Source: Microvirga sp. BSC39 (GTDB lineage Bacteria > Pseudomonadota > Alphaproteobacteria > Rhizobiales > Beijerinckiaceae). Taken from it: 64,000 nucleotides of DNA. Positions 10,978-21,038 of this stretch are shown piece by piece. Under the pieces are notes generated by a model. That model saw only the letters and a program-made list of their open reading frames with translations, was not told the DNA's origin and did no database searches. Position numbers and translations under genes: made by a program. Numbering within the stretch: the stretch's first letter is position 1; each line of letters begins with the position of its first letter. The stretch lies in contig NZ_JPUG01000068.1 in NCBI RefSeq assembly GCF_000739015.1, positions 1 to 64,000 of the forward strand, in the 5' to 3' direction.

Positions 10978-12315
10978 ATGGCCTCAGCAGCCGAGCAACT
11001 TGCGGCAAATATTAATTTCGGCGCCATCGCCAAGGCCGATGAGCTCAAGAAGCGCATCTGGTTCACCTTGGGCGCCCTCATCGTCTATCGTCTCGGCACC
11101 TACATCCCGCTGCCCGGCATCAATCCGGAGGCGCTGGCACAGAGCTTCCAGAACGCCAGCGGCGGCGTGCTCGGCCTTTTCAACATGTTTTCGGGTGGCG
11201 CCGTGGAGCGCATGGCGATCTTCGCCCTGAACATCATGCCGTACATTTCGGCGTCGATCATCATCCAGCTCCTGACCTCCGTCCTTCCGTCTCTCGAGGC
11301 GCTCAAGAAGGAAGGCGAGGCTGGCCGCAAGATCCTCAACCAGTACACCCGCTATCTGACGGTAATGCTGGCGGTGTTCCAGTCCTGGGGCATTGCGGTG
11401 GGCCTGCAGAGCTCCGGCAATATCGTGGATGCCCCCGGTCCGTTCTTCCTGATCTCGACCGTGATCACCCTCACCGGCGGCACCATGTTCCTCATGTGGC
11501 TCGGCGAGCAGATCACGTCCCGCGGCATCGGCAACGGCACGTCGCTGATCATCTTCGCCGGCATCGTGGCGAACCTGCCGTCGGCGATTGCCGGTACCCT
11601 CGAGCTCGGCCGCCAAGGCGCGATCTCGACCGGTCTGATCATCGGCGTGATCGTGATGGCGATCGCCATTATCTACTTCGTGGTGTTCATGGAGCGCGCC
11701 CAGCGCCGTCTCCTCATCAACTACCCGAAGCGCCAGGTCGGCAACCGGATGTACGAGGGCCAGACCTCGTTCCTGCCGCTCAAGCTGAACACCTCGGGCG
11801 TCATCCCCCCGATATTTGCCTCCTCGCTGCTCCTGCTGCCGGCGACCATCGCCAGCTTCCAGAGCAACGCGGATGGGACCGGGTTCATTTCCACCCTGAC
11901 CGCCTATCTCGGCCACGGGCGCCCGGCCTACATGTTCCTGTATGCGGCGCTGATCGTGTTCTTCGCCTTCTTCTACACGGCCATCGTCTTCAATCCTACG
12001 GAGACGGCGGACAACCTGAAGAAGCAGGGTGGATTCATCCCGGGCATTCGTCCCGGTGAGCGGACGGCGGACTTCATCGACCAGGTTCTGACCCGCATCA
12101 CGGTGCTGGGTGCGATTTACCTGGTGATCATCTGCCTAATTCCCGAACTGCTGGTGTCTTATGCGGCCTTGCCATTCTACTTTGGCGGGACTTCGCTTCT
12201 GATCGTCGTGTCTGTTACCATGGACACGGTTGCTCAGGTGCACGGTCACCTGCTTGCTCACCAGTATGAGGGCCTCGTCAAGAAGGCGAAGCTCAAGGGT
12301 GCGCGCAGACGCTAA
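10978..12315 (+). CDS. secY: Preprotein translocase subunit SecY
   Basis: SecY (445 residues) forms the protein-conducting channel of the inner membrane with SecE and SecG. Ten hydrophobic segments are apparent, starting with FTLGALIVYRLGTYIPLPGI. The conserved plug and pore region follows (GLFNMFSGGAVERMAIFALN, ISASIIIQLL). The cytoplasmic loop with KRQVGNRMYEGQTSFLPLKLN is also intact. Its place between rplO and adk is the standard alphaproteobacterial order. Confidence 0.99.
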   Translation: MASAAEQLAANINFGAIAKADELKKRIWFTLGALIVYRLGTYIPLPGINPEALAQSFQNASGGVLGLFNMFSGGAVERMAIFALNIMPYISASIIIQLLTSVLPSLEALKKEGEAGRKILNQYTRYLTVMLAVFQSWGIAVGLQSSGNIVDAPGPFFLISTVITLTGGTMFLMWLGEQITSRGIGNGTSLIIFAGIVANLPSAIAGTLELGRQGAISTGLIIGVIVMAIAIIYFVVFMERAQRRLLINYPKRQVGNRMYEGQTSFLPLKLNTSGVIPPIFASSLLLLPATIASFQSNADGTGFISTLTAYLGHGRPAYMFLYAALIVFFAFFYTAIVFNPTETADNLKKQGGFIPGIRPGERTADFIDQVLTRITVLGAIYLVIICLIPELLVSYAALPFYFGGTSLLIVVSVTMDTVAQVHGHLLAHQYEGLVKKAKLKGARRR

Positions 12316-12325
12316 CGATAGATAC

Positions 12326-12341
12326 CTCGCCTGGAGGCGAG
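12326..12341 (+). other. Small hairpin between secY and adk
   Basis: CTCGCC (12326-12331), loop TGGA and GGCGAG (12336-12341) form a perfect 6-bp stem in the 54-bp gap. No T-tract follows. Confidence 0.4.
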
Positions 12342-12369
12342 TAGTCTCGACGAAGTCATGGGGGCGTCG

Positions 12370-12951
12370 ATGAGGATCATCCTGCTGGGGCCGCCGGGGG
12401 CCGGTAAAGGCACTCAGGCTGTGCGTCTGGTCGAGCGGCTGGGGATCCCCCAGCTGTCGACCGGCGACATGCTCCGCGCAGCCGTGGCCGCCGGTACGCC
12501 GGTCGGCCTCAAGGCCAAGGCTGTCATGGACCGTGGCGAGCTAGTGTCGGACGATATCGTCGTCGGCATCATCGCGGACCGAATCGAGGAGCAGGACGCC
12601 AAAGGCGGCTTCATCCTGGATGGCTTTCCGCGGACTGTCGCCCAGGCCGAAGCCTTCGATTCCATGCTGGCCGCCAAGGGCCTGAAGCTGGATGCCGTGA
12701 TCGAGTTCAAGGTCAACGAGATCGAGCTGGTCGACCGCATCGTGCGACGCGCGCAGGAAACCGAGGCCCGCGGGGAGCCGGTCCGCAAGGACGACAACCC
12801 CGAGGTCTTCAAGACCCGGCTCGACGCCTACAGAAATCAGACGGCCCCGCTCTCGGCCTATTACGAGCGCACGGGCATGCTGAAGACCGTCGATGGCATG
12901 AAACCCATCGACGACGTGACCCAGGCGATCAAGGAAATCCTCGGTCGCTGA
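12370..12951 (+). CDS. adk: Adenylate kinase
   Basis: Adenylate kinase (193 residues) interconverts ATP plus AMP with two ADP in the cytoplasm. The P loop [10 protein letters not shown] lies at residues 7-16, followed by the AMP-binding region [11 protein letters not shown] and the DGFPRT motif. The LID is the short form without zinc cysteines, common in alphaproteobacteria. I chose the ATG at 12370 ([10 protein letters not shown]), preceded by GGGGGCG; an ATG four codons upstream at 12358 is possible. The gene follows secY as usual. Confidence 0.97.
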   Translation: MRIILLGPPGAGKGTQAVRLVERLGIPQLSTGDMLRAAVAAGTPVGLKAKAVMDRGELVSDDIVVGIIADRIEEQDAKGGFILDGFPRTVAQAEAFDSMLAAKGLKLDAVIEFKVNEIELVDRIVRRAQETEARGEPVRKDDNPEVFKTRLDAYRNQTAPLSAYYERTGMLKTVDGMKPIDDVTQAIKEILGR

Positions 12952-13149
12952 GGGGCAGGGGCTTGACGGACGGGTTAATTTCCGTTAGGGGCAAGCTCTT
13001 GCACAAGAACCTGCATATCCAGAGGGCTTCATGAGAGGCCGCTCTGGATTGTTGTGTTTTTCGCATAAGGAACCCGCGCAGGGGCCGGCCTCCACCGGAC
13101 GCGCGATAATCATAACCCGAAGCTTTTGCTTCCCACATGGAGACGGACG

Positions 13150-13518
13150 ATGGCCCGTATTGCAGGCGTCAACATCCCGACTGCCAAGCGCGTTGTGATC
13201 GCGCTTCAGTATATCCACGGCATTGGGCCCAAGAAGGCCCAGGAGATCGTCGAAAAGGTCAACATCCCGGCCGAGCGCCGCGTGAACCAGCTGACCGACG
13301 CCGAGGTTCTGGCCATCCGCGAGACCATCGACCGCGACTACATCGTCGAGGGCGACCTGCGCCGCGAAGTGTCCATGAACATCAAGCGCCTGATGGACCT
13401 TGCTGCCTACCGTGGCCTGCGCCACCGCCGCAGCCTCCCGGTCCGTGGCCAGCGCACCCACACGAACGCTCGCACCCGCAAGGGTAAGTCGAAGCCGATC
13501 GCCGGCAAGAAGAAGTAA
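13150..13518 (+). CDS. rpsM: 30S ribosomal protein S13
   Basis: S13 (122 residues) lies in the 30S head and contacts P-site tRNA and L5. [20 protein letters not shown], the helix-two-turn-helix core and the basic tail [20 protein letters not shown] are typical. The ATG at 13150 follows GGAGACGGACG. The 198-bp gap after adk contains TTGACG at 12963-12968, but no convincing -10 box, so a separate promoter here is only a possibility. Confidence 0.98.
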   Translation: MARIAGVNIPTAKRVVIALQYIHGIGPKKAQEIVEKVNIPAERRVNQLTDAEVLAIRETIDRDYIVEGDLRREVSMNIKRLMDLAAYRGLRHRRSLPVRGQRTHTNARTRKGKSKPIAGKKK

Positions 13519-13528
13519 TTTCCCAAGC

Positions 13529-13556
13529 GGCCACCCCTGGCGGGTGGCCCTTTCTC
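13529..13556 (+). other. Hairpin between rpsM and rpsK
   Basis: GGCCACCC (13529-13536) and GGGTGGCC (13542-13549) form an 8-bp stem with a 5-nt loop, followed by CTTTCTC. It resembles a weak intrinsic terminator or attenuator inside the alpha operon. Confidence 0.45.
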
Positions 13557-13598
13557 CCGAGCGCCTGGCATGACGGGCGCGCTTGAAGGATCTTTGGA

Positions 13599-13988
13599 AT
13601 GGCTAAAGAAGCTACCCGCGTCCGCCGCCGCGAACGCAAGAACATCGTTTCCGGCGTGGCGCATGTGAACGCCTCGTTCAACAACACCATGATCACCATC
13701 ACGGACGCCCAGGGCAACACGATCTCGTGGTCCTCGGCCGGCGCGATGGGTTTCAAGGGCTCGCGTAAGTCGACCCCCTATGCGGCTCAGATCGCCGCTG
13801 AAGACGCTGCCCGCAAGGCTTCCGAGCACGGCATGCGCACCCTTGAGGTCGAGGTGTCGGGTCCCGGCTCCGGCCGTGAGTCCGCCCTGCGCGCCCTCCA
13901 GTCGGCCGGCTTCACCGTCACGTCGATCCGTGACGTGACGCCGATCCCGCACAATGGCTGCCGCCCGCGCAAGCGTCGCCGCGTCTAA
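13599..13988 (+). CDS. rpsK: 30S ribosomal protein S11
   Basis: S11 (129 residues) is part of the 30S platform near the E site. The [20 protein letters not shown] core and the C-terminal [18 protein letters not shown] are almost invariant in bacteria. It sits between rpsM and rpoA, with hairpin-bearing gaps of 80 and 95 bp on either side. Confidence 0.99.
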   Translation: MAKEATRVRRRERKNIVSGVAHVNASFNNTMITITDAQGNTISWSSAGAMGFKGSRKSTPYAAQIAAEDAARKASEHGMRTLEVEVSGPGSGRESALRALQSAGFTVTSIRDVTPIPHNGCRPRKRRRV

Positions 13989-13997
13989 GGTTATCCT

Positions 13998-14020
13998 GCG
14001 CGTGGGGCAGCCCCACGCGC
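13998..14020 (+). other. Hairpin between rpsK and rpoA
   Basis: Perfect 10-bp arms GCGCGTGGGG (13998-14007) and CCCCACGCGC (14011-14020) surround a 3-nt loop. The following bases are not a T-tract. Confidence 0.5.
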
Positions 14021-14083
14021 GTTCCGGTTTCAAGGGATGGCTCCCATGCTAGCCCTTCAAGCCGTACCTCGAGAGGTGTGGTT

Positions 14084-15100
14084 GTGATCCAAAAGAACTG
14101 GCAAGAGCTGATTAAGCCGAACAAGCTCGAAGTCTCCCCAGGCGACGATCCGAAGCGTATTGCGACGGTTGTTGCGGAGCCGCTCGAGCGTGGCTTCGGC
14201 ACGACGCTCGGCAACTCCCTGCGTCGCGTCCTGCTGTCGTCCCTTCAGGGCGCCGCCGTTACGGCCGTCCATATCGACGGCGTTCTGCACGAGTTCTCGT
14301 CTATCCCGGGCGTCCGTGAGGACGTGACGGACATCGTCCTCAACGTGAAGACGATCGCCATCAAGATGCAGAGCGAAGGCGCCAAGCGCATGACGCTCCG
14401 CAAGACCGGCCCTGGCGCCGTGACGGCTGGCGACATCAACACGGTTGGCGACGTTCAGATCCTGAACCCCGAACTCGTGCTCTGCAGCCTCGACGAGGGC
14501 GCTGAGATCCGTATGGAGTTCACGGTCGACACCGGCAAGGGCTACGTTCCCGCCGAGCGCAACCGCACCGAGGATGCGCCGATCGGCCTCATTCCGGTCG
14601 ACTCGCTCTACAGCCCGGTGAAGAAGGTCTCCTATCGTATCGAGAACACCCGTGAGGGCCAGATCCTCGACTACGACAAGCTGATCATGACGGTCGAGAC
14701 CAACGGCGCCGTGACGCCTGAGGATGCCGTGGCCTATGCCGCGCGTATCCTGCAGGACCAGCTCCAGGTCTTCGTCAACTTCGAAGAGCCCCGCAAGGAA
14801 GAGGCTGCCGCTGCCGCGCCGCAGCTGCCGTTCAACCCGGCGCTCCTCAAGAAGGTCGACGAGCTCGAGCTGTCGGTCCGTTCGGCGAACTGCCTGAAGA
14901 ACGACAACATCGTCTATATCGGCGACCTGATCCAGAAGTCGGAAGCCGAAATGCTCCGTACGCCGAACTTCGGCCGCAAGTCGCTCAACGAGATCAAGGA
15001 AGTTCTGGCCGGAATGGGCCTGCACCTCGGCATGGACGTGCCGGGTTGGCCGCCGGAGAACATCGAAGACCTCGCGAAGCGCTTCGAAGAGCACTACTAA
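14084..15100 (+). CDS. rpoA: RNA polymerase alpha subunit
   Basis: RpoA (338 residues) dimerises to nucleate RNA polymerase assembly. Its C-terminal domain contacts UP elements and activators. The N-terminal assembly domain includes [20 protein letters not shown]. The CTD starts around residue 265 and contains [17 protein letters not shown] and [15 protein letters not shown]. There is no ATG; I chose GTG at 14084 because GAGAGG lies at a good distance and it yields the family start [18 protein letters not shown] at 14078 would add two residues. Confidence 0.98.
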   Translation: MIQKNWQELIKPNKLEVSPGDDPKRIATVVAEPLERGFGTTLGNSLRRVLLSSLQGAAVTAVHIDGVLHEFSSIPGVREDVTDIVLNVKTIAIKMQSEGAKRMTLRKTGPGAVTAGDINTVGDVQILNPELVLCSLDEGAEIRMEFTVDTGKGYVPAERNRTEDAPIGLIPVDSLYSPVKKVSYRIENTREGQILDYDKLIMTVETNGAVTPEDAVAYAARILQDQLQVFVNFEEPRKEEAAAAAPQLPFNPALLKKVDELELSVRSANCLKNDNIVYIGDLIQKSEAEMLRTPNFGRKSLNEIKEVLAGMGLHLGMDVPGWPPENIEDLAKRFEEHY

Positions 15101-15106
15101 GAATTC

Positions 15107-15139
15107 CGAAGCCGCTCGTCACCTTGATGGGCGGCTTCG
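15107..15139 (+). other. Hairpin between rpoA and rplQ
   Basis: CGAAGCCGC (15107-15115) pairs with GCGGCTTCG (15131-15139) over a 15-nt loop. No T-run follows. Confidence 0.45.
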
Positions 15140-15223
15140 ATCAAGCCCCGTCGGAAACCGGCGGATCAAAAGAGAGACGGTCCGTCCCTTGGCACGGCGG
15201 CCGGAAGATTTAGGAGAAAGCCA

Positions 15224-15646
15224 ATGCGTCACGGATTCCGTGGTCGTCGCTTCAACCGCACGACCGAACACCGCAAGGCCATGTTCGCCAATATGGCGGC
15301 TGCGCTGATCAAGCACGAGCAGATCGTCACGACGCTCCCGAAGGCCAAGGACCTGCGTCCGGTCGTCGAGAAGCTGATCACGCTGGGCAAGCGCGGCGAC
15401 ATGCATGCCCGCCGCCTCGCCATGTCGAAGCTGCGCGACGAAACCATGGTCAAGAAGCTGTTCGACGTGCTGGGCAAGCGTTACGGCGACCGCAACGGCG
15501 GCTACACCCGCGTCCTGAAAGCCGGCTTCCGCTACGGCGACAACGCCCCTCTGGCCGTGATCGAGTTCGTGGACCGCGACGTGGATGCGCGCGGCCAGGA
15601 TTCGGGCCCGACCATGAAGGAAGAGATCATCGAGGCCGCTGAGTAA
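15224..15646 (+). CDS. rplQ: 50S ribosomal protein L17
   Basis: L17 (140 residues) lies near the peptide exit on the 50S surface. [20 protein letters not shown] and [21 protein letters not shown] are the hallmark motifs. The last 20 residues form an acidic extension typical of alphaproteobacteria. It is the last gene of the ribosomal locus and is followed by a strong terminator. Confidence 0.99.
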   Translation: MRHGFRGRRFNRTTEHRKAMFANMAAALIKHEQIVTTLPKAKDLRPVVEKLITLGKRGDMHARRLAMSKLRDETMVKKLFDVLGKRYGDRNGGYTRVLKAGFRYGDNAPLAVIEFVDRDVDARGQDSGPTMKEEIIEAAE

Positions 15647-15671
15647 TCCTTGGCGCAGTCGATCCGATCAA

Positions 15672-15700
15672 GGGCGGCCTTCGGGCCGCCCTTTTTCTTT
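15672..15700 (+). terminator. Rho-independent terminator of the ribosomal locus
   Basis: GGGCGGCC (15672-15679), a TTCG tetraloop and GGCCGCCC (15684-15691) are followed directly by TTTTTCTTT. This is a textbook intrinsic terminator 26 bp after rplQ. Confidence 0.95.
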
Positions 15701-15791
15701 GAGCATTCGTCTCCCCATATCTCCGCTGGAGCTTGGACTTTTGAGCCCGGCGTTTTATCGAAGGGCATCGCTGAACGAGGAATTCTTGGCC

Positions 15792-17198
15792 ATGCGCATC
15801 TCGCTGCTTCGCCTTGCCGTGACTGTTGCCGCGCTTGCTCTCGGAATCGTCGGGACGCAGGCCCAAACGCAAAGGGTCGTGCCCGAGAGCAAGGCCCAGG
15901 TCCAGCTCTCCTTCGCGCCTGTCGTGCGGCAGACCGCAGGATCTGTCGTCAACGTCTACGCCAAGCGCAACGACCGCCGGCAGAATGCCGCCATCGATGA
16001 GTATTTTCGCCGCTTCTTCGGCGACAACGCGCCAGGCGTTCCCCGCGGCCGATCCCAGAGCTCCCTCGGCTCGGGCGTCATTGTCGACCCGTCAGGACTC
16101 GTGATCACGAACAACCATGTGATCGAGAACATGAACGAGGTGAAGGTGGCGCTTGCCGACCGCCGGGAGTTCGAGGCCGATATCCTCCTGCGCGACTCCC
16201 GCACGGACATCGCGGTGCTCAAGCTGAAGGACGCCACCAACCTCCAGGCTGTGGAGTTGGGCGACTCGGAGGCCCTGCAGGTGGGCGACATCGTGCTGGC
16301 CATCGGCAACCCGTTCGGTGTGGGTCAGACAGTGACCCAGGGCATCGTATCAGCCTTGGCGCGGACCCAGGTCGGGATCTCCGACTATCAGTTCTTCATC
16401 CAGACGGATGCCGCCATCAACCCGGGCAACTCGGGCGGTGCACTCATCGACATGAACGGCCGGGTGGTGGGCATCAATACGGCCATCTACTCCCGCTCGG
16501 GCGGCAGCATCGGCATCGGCTTCGCCGTGCCCTCCAGCATGGTCCGGGTGGTGCTCAATTCCGCCAAGGGCGGCGCCAAGAACGTGGTGCGGCCTTGGCT
16601 TGGCGCGCGGCTCCAGCCCGTCGACGGCGATATTGCCAGCGGCTTGGGTTTGGAGCGCCCGACCGGTGTTCTGGTCACCTCCGTCTATGACAGGGGACCG
16701 GCCGCCGAGGCGGGCCTCCGGCGCGGCGACGCTATCCTGGAAGTCGATGGCCAGCCCGTCGATAATCCGGATTCCTTCGGCTATCGCTTTACCCTCAAGG
16801 GAACACAGGGGCAGGCGCCGCTGACCGTGTTGCGGAGCGGAAAGCAGAGCACGATCCAGGTCAGGCTCATGCCTCCGCCCGAAAACCCGCCGCGGGATCC
16901 GGTGCGCAGCCGAGGACGGACGCCGTTTACAGGCGCGACCCTCGTCAACATGTCGCCGGCGGTGGCCGACGAACTGCAGATCGACGTGGCCGACGACGGC
17001 GTCGTCGTCGCCGAGCTGGAGGAGCGCAGCGTCGCTGCCAGCGTCGGGTTCGAGAAGGGCGACCAGATCGTCGCCATCAACGGCGAGCGTGTGGCTAACA
17101 CCCGGGATGCGGACCGCCTGATCAACCGGAACGGCGGCTATTGGGAAATCACCGTCAGTCGCGGCGGGCGGGTCTTCACCACCGTGCTTGGCCGTTAA
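15792..17198 (+). CDS. Periplasmic DegP/DegQ-type serine protease
   Basis: A 468-residue HtrA-family protease with two PDZ domains, acting in envelope protein quality control. A signal peptide (residues 1-25, ending in VGTQAQ) shows it is exported, and this fixes the start at 15792 rather than further upstream. The catalytic triad is His109 (ITNNHVIE), Asp139 (RTDIAVLKL) and Ser214 (INPGNSGGAL). PDZ1 spans roughly 260-360 and PDZ2 roughly 380-465. It stands alone after the ribosomal terminator and 61 bp before rarA. DegQ/DegS-like naming cannot be resolved from sequence alone. Confidence 0.93.
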   Translation: MRISLLRLAVTVAALALGIVGTQAQTQRVVPESKAQVQLSFAPVVRQTAGSVVNVYAKRNDRRQNAAIDEYFRRFFGDNAPGVPRGRSQSSLGSGVIVDPSGLVITNNHVIENMNEVKVALADRREFEADILLRDSRTDIAVLKLKDATNLQAVELGDSEALQVGDIVLAIGNPFGVGQTVTQGIVSALARTQVGISDYQFFIQTDAAINPGNSGGALIDMNGRVVGINTAIYSRSGGSIGIGFAVPSSMVRVVLNSAKGGAKNVVRPWLGARLQPVDGDIASGLGLERPTGVLVTSVYDRGPAAEAGLRRGDAILEVDGQPVDNPDSFGYRFTLKGTQGQAPLTVLRSGKQSTIQVRLMPPPENPPRDPVRSRGRTPFTGATLVNMSPAVADELQIDVADDGVVVAELEERSVAASVGFEKGDQIVAINGERVANTRDADRLINRNGGYWEITVSRGGRVFTTVLGR

Positions 17199-17259
17199 GC
17201 GCGACGGCGCCGTACGGATGAGTTATTGGTGAAGGGAAAGATTTGAGTCCCTGTTCATC

Positions 17260-18567
17260 ATGAGCGACCTGTTCTCCTCCGCCGGCCTCGACCAGAACGC
17301 GCCTCGTCCGCTGGCTGACCGGATGCGGCCGACAAAGCTGTCCGAAGTGGTCGGCCAGGATCATCTCGTCGGCCCGGACGGCATCCTCACCCGGCTCATC
17401 GCCTCGAAGTTCCTCGGCTCCCTGATCTTCTGGGGGCCTCCCGGCACCGGCAAGACCACGGTCGCCCGGCTGATGGCCCATGAGACGGACCTCCATTTCG
17501 ACCAGATCTCGGCAATCTTCTCCGGCGTTGCCGACCTCAAGAAGGTCTTCGAGGCGGCGCGCCACCGCCGCTCGATGGGCACGGGCACGCTGCTCTTCGT
17601 GGACGAGATCCACCGCTTCAACCGCGCCCAGCTCGACGCCTTCCTGCCTGTGATGGAGGACGGCACGATTACCCTGGTCGGCGCGACCACCGAGAACCCG
17701 TCCTTCGAGCTGAACGCCGCGCTCCTCTCCCGCGCCCGGGTGCTCCTCTTCAAGTCTCTCGACGAGGAGGCGATCGGAAGGATCCTGAATCGGGCCGAGG
17801 AGATCACCGGCAAGAGCCTGCCGCTCGACGCGGAGGCGAGGGCGTCCCTCGTGCGCATGGCAGACGGCGACGGGCGCGCAGTGCTGACGCTGGCCGAGGA
17901 GGTCTGGCGTTCGGCCAAGCCCGGTGAGGTCTTCGATGCGGAGCAACTGCAGGAGATCATTCAGCGTCGCGCACCCATCTACGACAAGGGGCAGGAAGGC
18001 CACTACAACCTCATCTCCGCCCTGCACAAGACCATCCGGGGCTCCGACCCGGATGCGGCGCTCTACTACCTGACCCGCATGCTCGATGCCGGTGAGGACA
18101 GGCTTTTCATCGCCCGTCGGCTTGTGCGGGCCGCCGTGGAAGATATCGGCATGGCCGATCCCCAGGCCCTCGTGATCGCCAACGCGGCCAAGGATGCCTT
18201 CGATTTTCTCGGCTCGCCGGAGGGAGAACTGGCGCTGGCCCAGGCCACGGTCTATCTCGCCACGGCGCCGAAATCGAACGCCCTTTACGTGGCTTACAAA
18301 TCCGCCACGCGGGTGGCTAAGGAACACGGCTCCCTCATGCCGCCGAAGACGATCCTGAACGCCCCGACCAAGCTCATGAAGCAGATCGGCTACGGCGACA
18401 GCTATGCCTACGACCACGACGAGCCGGACGCGTTTTCAGGTCAGGACTACTGGCCGGAGAAGCTCGGGGGGCAGTCCTTCTACGAGCCGGTGGATCGCGG
18501 CTTCGAGCGGGAGATCAAGAAGCGGCTGGACTGGTGGGAGAGGCTCCGGAAAGAGAGACGTAGGTAA
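17260..18567 (+). CDS. rarA: Replication-associated recombination protein A (RarA/MgsA)
   Basis: A 435-residue AAA+ ATPase of the MgsA/RarA/WRNIP1 family, related to clamp-loader subunits and acting at stalled replication forks. The Walker [10 protein letters not shown] lies near residue 55, Walker [12 protein letters not shown] near 110, and the sensor-type [12 protein letters not shown] follows. The C-terminal half with [20 protein letters not shown] and the [20 protein letters not shown] segment is the family-specific tetramerisation region. Length is normal. It follows the DegP-like gene, but no functional link is evident. Confidence 0.95.
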   Translation: MSDLFSSAGLDQNAPRPLADRMRPTKLSEVVGQDHLVGPDGILTRLIASKFLGSLIFWGPPGTGKTTVARLMAHETDLHFDQISAIFSGVADLKKVFEAARHRRSMGTGTLLFVDEIHRFNRAQLDAFLPVMEDGTITLVGATTENPSFELNAALLSRARVLLFKSLDEEAIGRILNRAEEITGKSLPLDAEARASLVRMADGDGRAVLTLAEEVWRSAKPGEVFDAEQLQEIIQRRAPIYDKGQEGHYNLISALHKTIRGSDPDAALYYLTRMLDAGEDRLFIARRLVRAAVEDIGMADPQALVIANAAKDAFDFLGSPEGELALAQATVYLATAPKSNALYVAYKSATRVAKEHGSLMPPKTILNAPTKLMKQIGYGDSYAYDHDEPDAFSGQDYWPEKLGGQSFYEPVDRGFEREIKKRLDWWERLRKERRR

Positions 18568-18622
18568 CTTTATATCTATATAGCCTCCTTGCTGCTAGGA
18601 TCGGTAGGTTAGGGAGGCACCG

Positions 18623-19336
18623 ATGAAGAGACTGATCCCCTTACTGATCTGGCTTGCGGCAGCCACGATCTACGCTCCGGCGCATGCTCAGAAAGCCGAG
18701 GTCGCTCCCGACGTCAGCGTCAGCCGCAAGACCTACCCGGTACCGGCCAACGAGGCGCCTTTCTTCAACTTCGCGGAGAAGACGGAGGGGCAGAAAGCCG
18801 CCGATCAGAAGCTCGTCGCCGCCGATCAGAAGCTCGTCGCCGCAGTGCTGGAAAGGGTTCCTGACCGTTCGAGAGCGGTGGGCACGGCTATCGACGCCGG
18901 CATGCGTGCCTTCCTGGGTGAGAACGATATCGCGACCGCCGCCAAGCGCTTCAATCAGGCCTACCTGTTGGATCCTCAGCAGAGCGGAATCTACCACGGC
19001 TTCGCGATGGTGGCGGAGGCCCGTTTCAAGGATTTCGCCTACGCCGACGAACTCTACCGGGTGGCGGCGCGCATGAAGTCACCGTCTGCGTCCCTCCGTG
19101 CCGATCACGGGCGAATGCTGCTGATCGCAGGCCGTCCCGGCGAGGCAAAGCCGCTTCTTGAGCAGCCCGTGAAGGACACGCCCGACTGGGCCGTGCCACG
19201 CATGAACTTGGCCTGGGCCACTCTGCAGACCGGGAACAGGGATGAGGCCTGCAGGCTCGCCGCTCAGGTCAAAGGGACGCAAATGGAGAACGTCGAGCGC
19301 GATCTGGCCTTGTTGAGGCAGAAGGGAGGCTGCTAG
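18623..19336 (+). CDS. Secreted TPR-repeat protein of unknown function
   Basis: A 237-residue protein with a signal peptide (residues 1-22, cleavage after AHA) and helical tetratricopeptide-like repeats between about residues 90 and 225 (for example AKRFNQAYLLDPQQSGIYHG and GRMLLIAGRPGEAKPLLEQ). It is probably a periplasmic scaffold. GGGAGG precedes the ATG. A 21-bp tandem duplication (18797-18838) repeats the heptad AADQKLV exactly. crcB starts 9 bp downstream, so the two are probably co-transcribed. I do not recognise a specific function. Confidence 0.8.
   Translation: MKRLIPLLIWLAAATIYAPAHAQKAEVAPDVSVSRKTYPVPANEAPFFNFAEKTEGQKAADQKLVAADQKLVAAVLERVPDRSRAVGTAIDAGMRAFLGENDIATAAKRFNQAYLLDPQQSGIYHGFAMVAEARFKDFAYADELYRVAARMKSPSASLRADHGRMLLIAGRPGEAKPLLEQPVKDTPDWAVPRMNLAWATLQTGNRDEACRLAAQVKGTQMENVERDLALLRQKGGC
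18797..18838 (+). repeat. Two tandem 21-bp units inside the TPR gene
   Basis: Units 18797-18817 and 18818-18838 are identical and in frame, each encoding AADQKLV. Perfect identity suggests a recent duplication. Confidence 0.9.
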
Positions 19337-19345
19337 CTTGGCGCC

Positions 19346-19732
19346 ATGCTCTCCTATCTCCTCGTCTTCCTCGGTGCCGGCATCGGCGGAGCCCTGCGGC
19401 ATGGGGTGAATGTCGGCTGCGCCCGCCTGTGCGGGTCCCCGTTTCCCTGGGGTACGCTGACGGTGAACGTCGTGGGCTCCTTCTTGATGGGGCTCATTGC
19501 CAGTTGGCTCTCCGTCAAGGCGGGCGAGGGATGGAGCCAGCCCCTTCGGCTCTTCCTGACCACCGGCATTCTGGGTGGCTTCACCACCTTCTCAGCCTTT
19601 TCCCTCGACGCGGTGCTGATCTGGGAGCGGGGGCAGATGGGGCTCGCTGTGGCGTACATCGGCGCTTCCGTGATCCTTTCGGTTGCCGGATTGCTCACCG
19701 GTCTGGCGCTGATCCGCACGTTCACGGCCTAA
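19346..19732 (+). CDS. crcB: CrcB/Fluc fluoride channel
   Basis: A 128-residue inner-membrane protein with four hydrophobic segments that exports fluoride as a dual-topology dimer. Family motifs are GGALRHGVN near the start, WGTLTVNVVGSFLMGL near 38-52 and the central TTGILGGFTTFSAFSLD, which contains the conserved GGxTTFS sequence and pore phenylalanines. It starts 9 bp after the TPR gene. No fluoride riboswitch is evident upstream, since there is almost no leader. Confidence 0.95.
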   Translation: MLSYLLVFLGAGIGGALRHGVNVGCARLCGSPFPWGTLTVNVVGSFLMGLIASWLSVKAGEGWSQPLRLFLTTGILGGFTTFSAFSLDAVLIWERGQMGLAVAYIGASVILSVAGLLTGLALIRTFTA

Positions 19733-19774
19733 ACCTCGATTGCCGCCCGCGCGGCGCTCTGGTACCCACGGATC

Positions 19775-21034
19775 ATGAGAAAAAGCGGTTCAGGACAGAA
19801 TGGTGCCCGTGGCGGGCGGTCGGGCTCACGGCAGGGTTTTCGCTCGCGCGAGGACAAGCCTGCGCGCAAGGCTGCCCCGGCGAAGCCGCGCGGCGTGAAA
19901 TCGGCTGCGGCCAAGACGCGGGCGCCCTCGGCTGTACGCGAGCAGCCCGCAGCACGGCCACAGGCAAAGCCCGCGATTGCAGAGGCTCCGCGCGGACCGA
20001 CTCGGGCTCAGGCTAGGGCAGCGGCCCAGGAGGTTCTTGCAACGGGCGTGCAGACCCTCGTGGTCGAGCCTGACGAGGCCGACATGCGGGTCGACCGCTT
20101 CCTGGTCGCCCGGTTCCCGCAGCTGGCCTTCACGCATATCCAGCGCATCGTCCGAAAAGGTGAACTGCGCATCGACGGGAAGCGAGCTCAACCCAACGAG
20201 CGGCTTGTGGCCGGCCAGAAGGTCCGGGTGCCGCCGCTGAAGCTCGACCAGCCCAGGCCGGTTTCCCGTACTGCGGCCAAGGATCAGGACGAGCGCGATT
20301 TCCTGAAGTCGATCACGCTCTATGAGGACAAGGACGTCCTCATCATCAACAAGCCGATGGGGCTTGCCGTCCAGGGCGGCTCCGGCACCAAGCGGCATGT
20401 GGACGGGATGCTCGACTCCCTGACCGGCGAAGATGGGCAGAAGCCGCGTCTCGTGCATCGCCTCGATAAGGATACGGCCGGCTGCCTCGTGATCGCCAAG
20501 ACGCGCTTTGCCGCCTCCACCATGGCGAAATCGTTCCGCGCCCGCACCACGCGCAAGATCTACTGGGCGCTCGTCGCCGGCGTGCCGCGCGTCCGGCAGG
20601 GCAGGGTCTCGACCTATCTCGCCAAGGAAGGCGACGAGGGCGATGCGCGCATGAAGGTGGCGCAGCACGGGGACGAGGGCGCAAGCCATGCCCTGACCTA
20701 TTACGCCGTGATCGACACGGCGGCGCAGAAGCTCGCCTGGCTCTCCTTGAAACCGGTCACCGGGCGCACGCACCAGCTGCGCGCGCACGCAGCCCATATC
20801 GGCCATCCCATCGTGGGCGATCCGAAATATTTCGACATCGAGAACTGGGAGCTTCCCGGCGGCATCCAGAACAAGCTGCACCTGCTGGCGCGCCGCATCG
20901 TCATTGCCCATCCGCGGACGGGCAAGCCCATCGACGTGACGGCGCCGCTGCCGCCGCACATGCAGCAGAGCTTCAATCTGCTGGGCCTGGATACGAGCCA
21001 GTACGATCCCATCGTCGAGGCGCCCGAAGACTAG
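19775..21034 (+). CDS. RluA-family pseudouridine synthase (RluC-like)
   Basis: A 419-residue enzyme that isomerises uridine to pseudouridine in RNA, most likely 23S rRNA. A long basic, low-complexity N-terminus (about residues 1-95, rich in Arg, Lys, Ala and Gln) precedes an S4 RNA-binding domain (about 105-165, VDRFLVARFPQLAFTHIQRI). The catalytic domain follows with HRLDKDTAGCLV, in which the Asp is the nucleophile. The family GRTHQLRAHAAHIGHPIVGD motif closes it. The N-terminal extension is longer than in E. coli RluC but common in alphaproteobacteria. It starts 42 bp after crcB. Confidence 0.92.
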   Translation: MRKSGSGQNGARGGRSGSRQGFRSREDKPARKAAPAKPRGVKSAAAKTRAPSAVREQPAARPQAKPAIAEAPRGPTRAQARAAAQEVLATGVQTLVVEPDEADMRVDRFLVARFPQLAFTHIQRIVRKGELRIDGKRAQPNERLVAGQKVRVPPLKLDQPRPVSRTAAKDQDERDFLKSITLYEDKDVLIINKPMGLAVQGGSGTKRHVDGMLDSLTGEDGQKPRLVHRLDKDTAGCLVIAKTRFAASTMAKSFRARTTRKIYWALVAGVPRVRQGRVSTYLAKEGDEGDARMKVAQHGDEGASHALTYYAVIDTAAQKLAWLSLKPVTGRTHQLRAHAAHIGHPIVGDPKYFDIENWELPGGIQNKLHLLARRIVIAHPRTGKPIDVTAPLPPHMQQSFNLLGLDTSQYDPIVEAPED

Positions 21035-21038
21035 GGCG

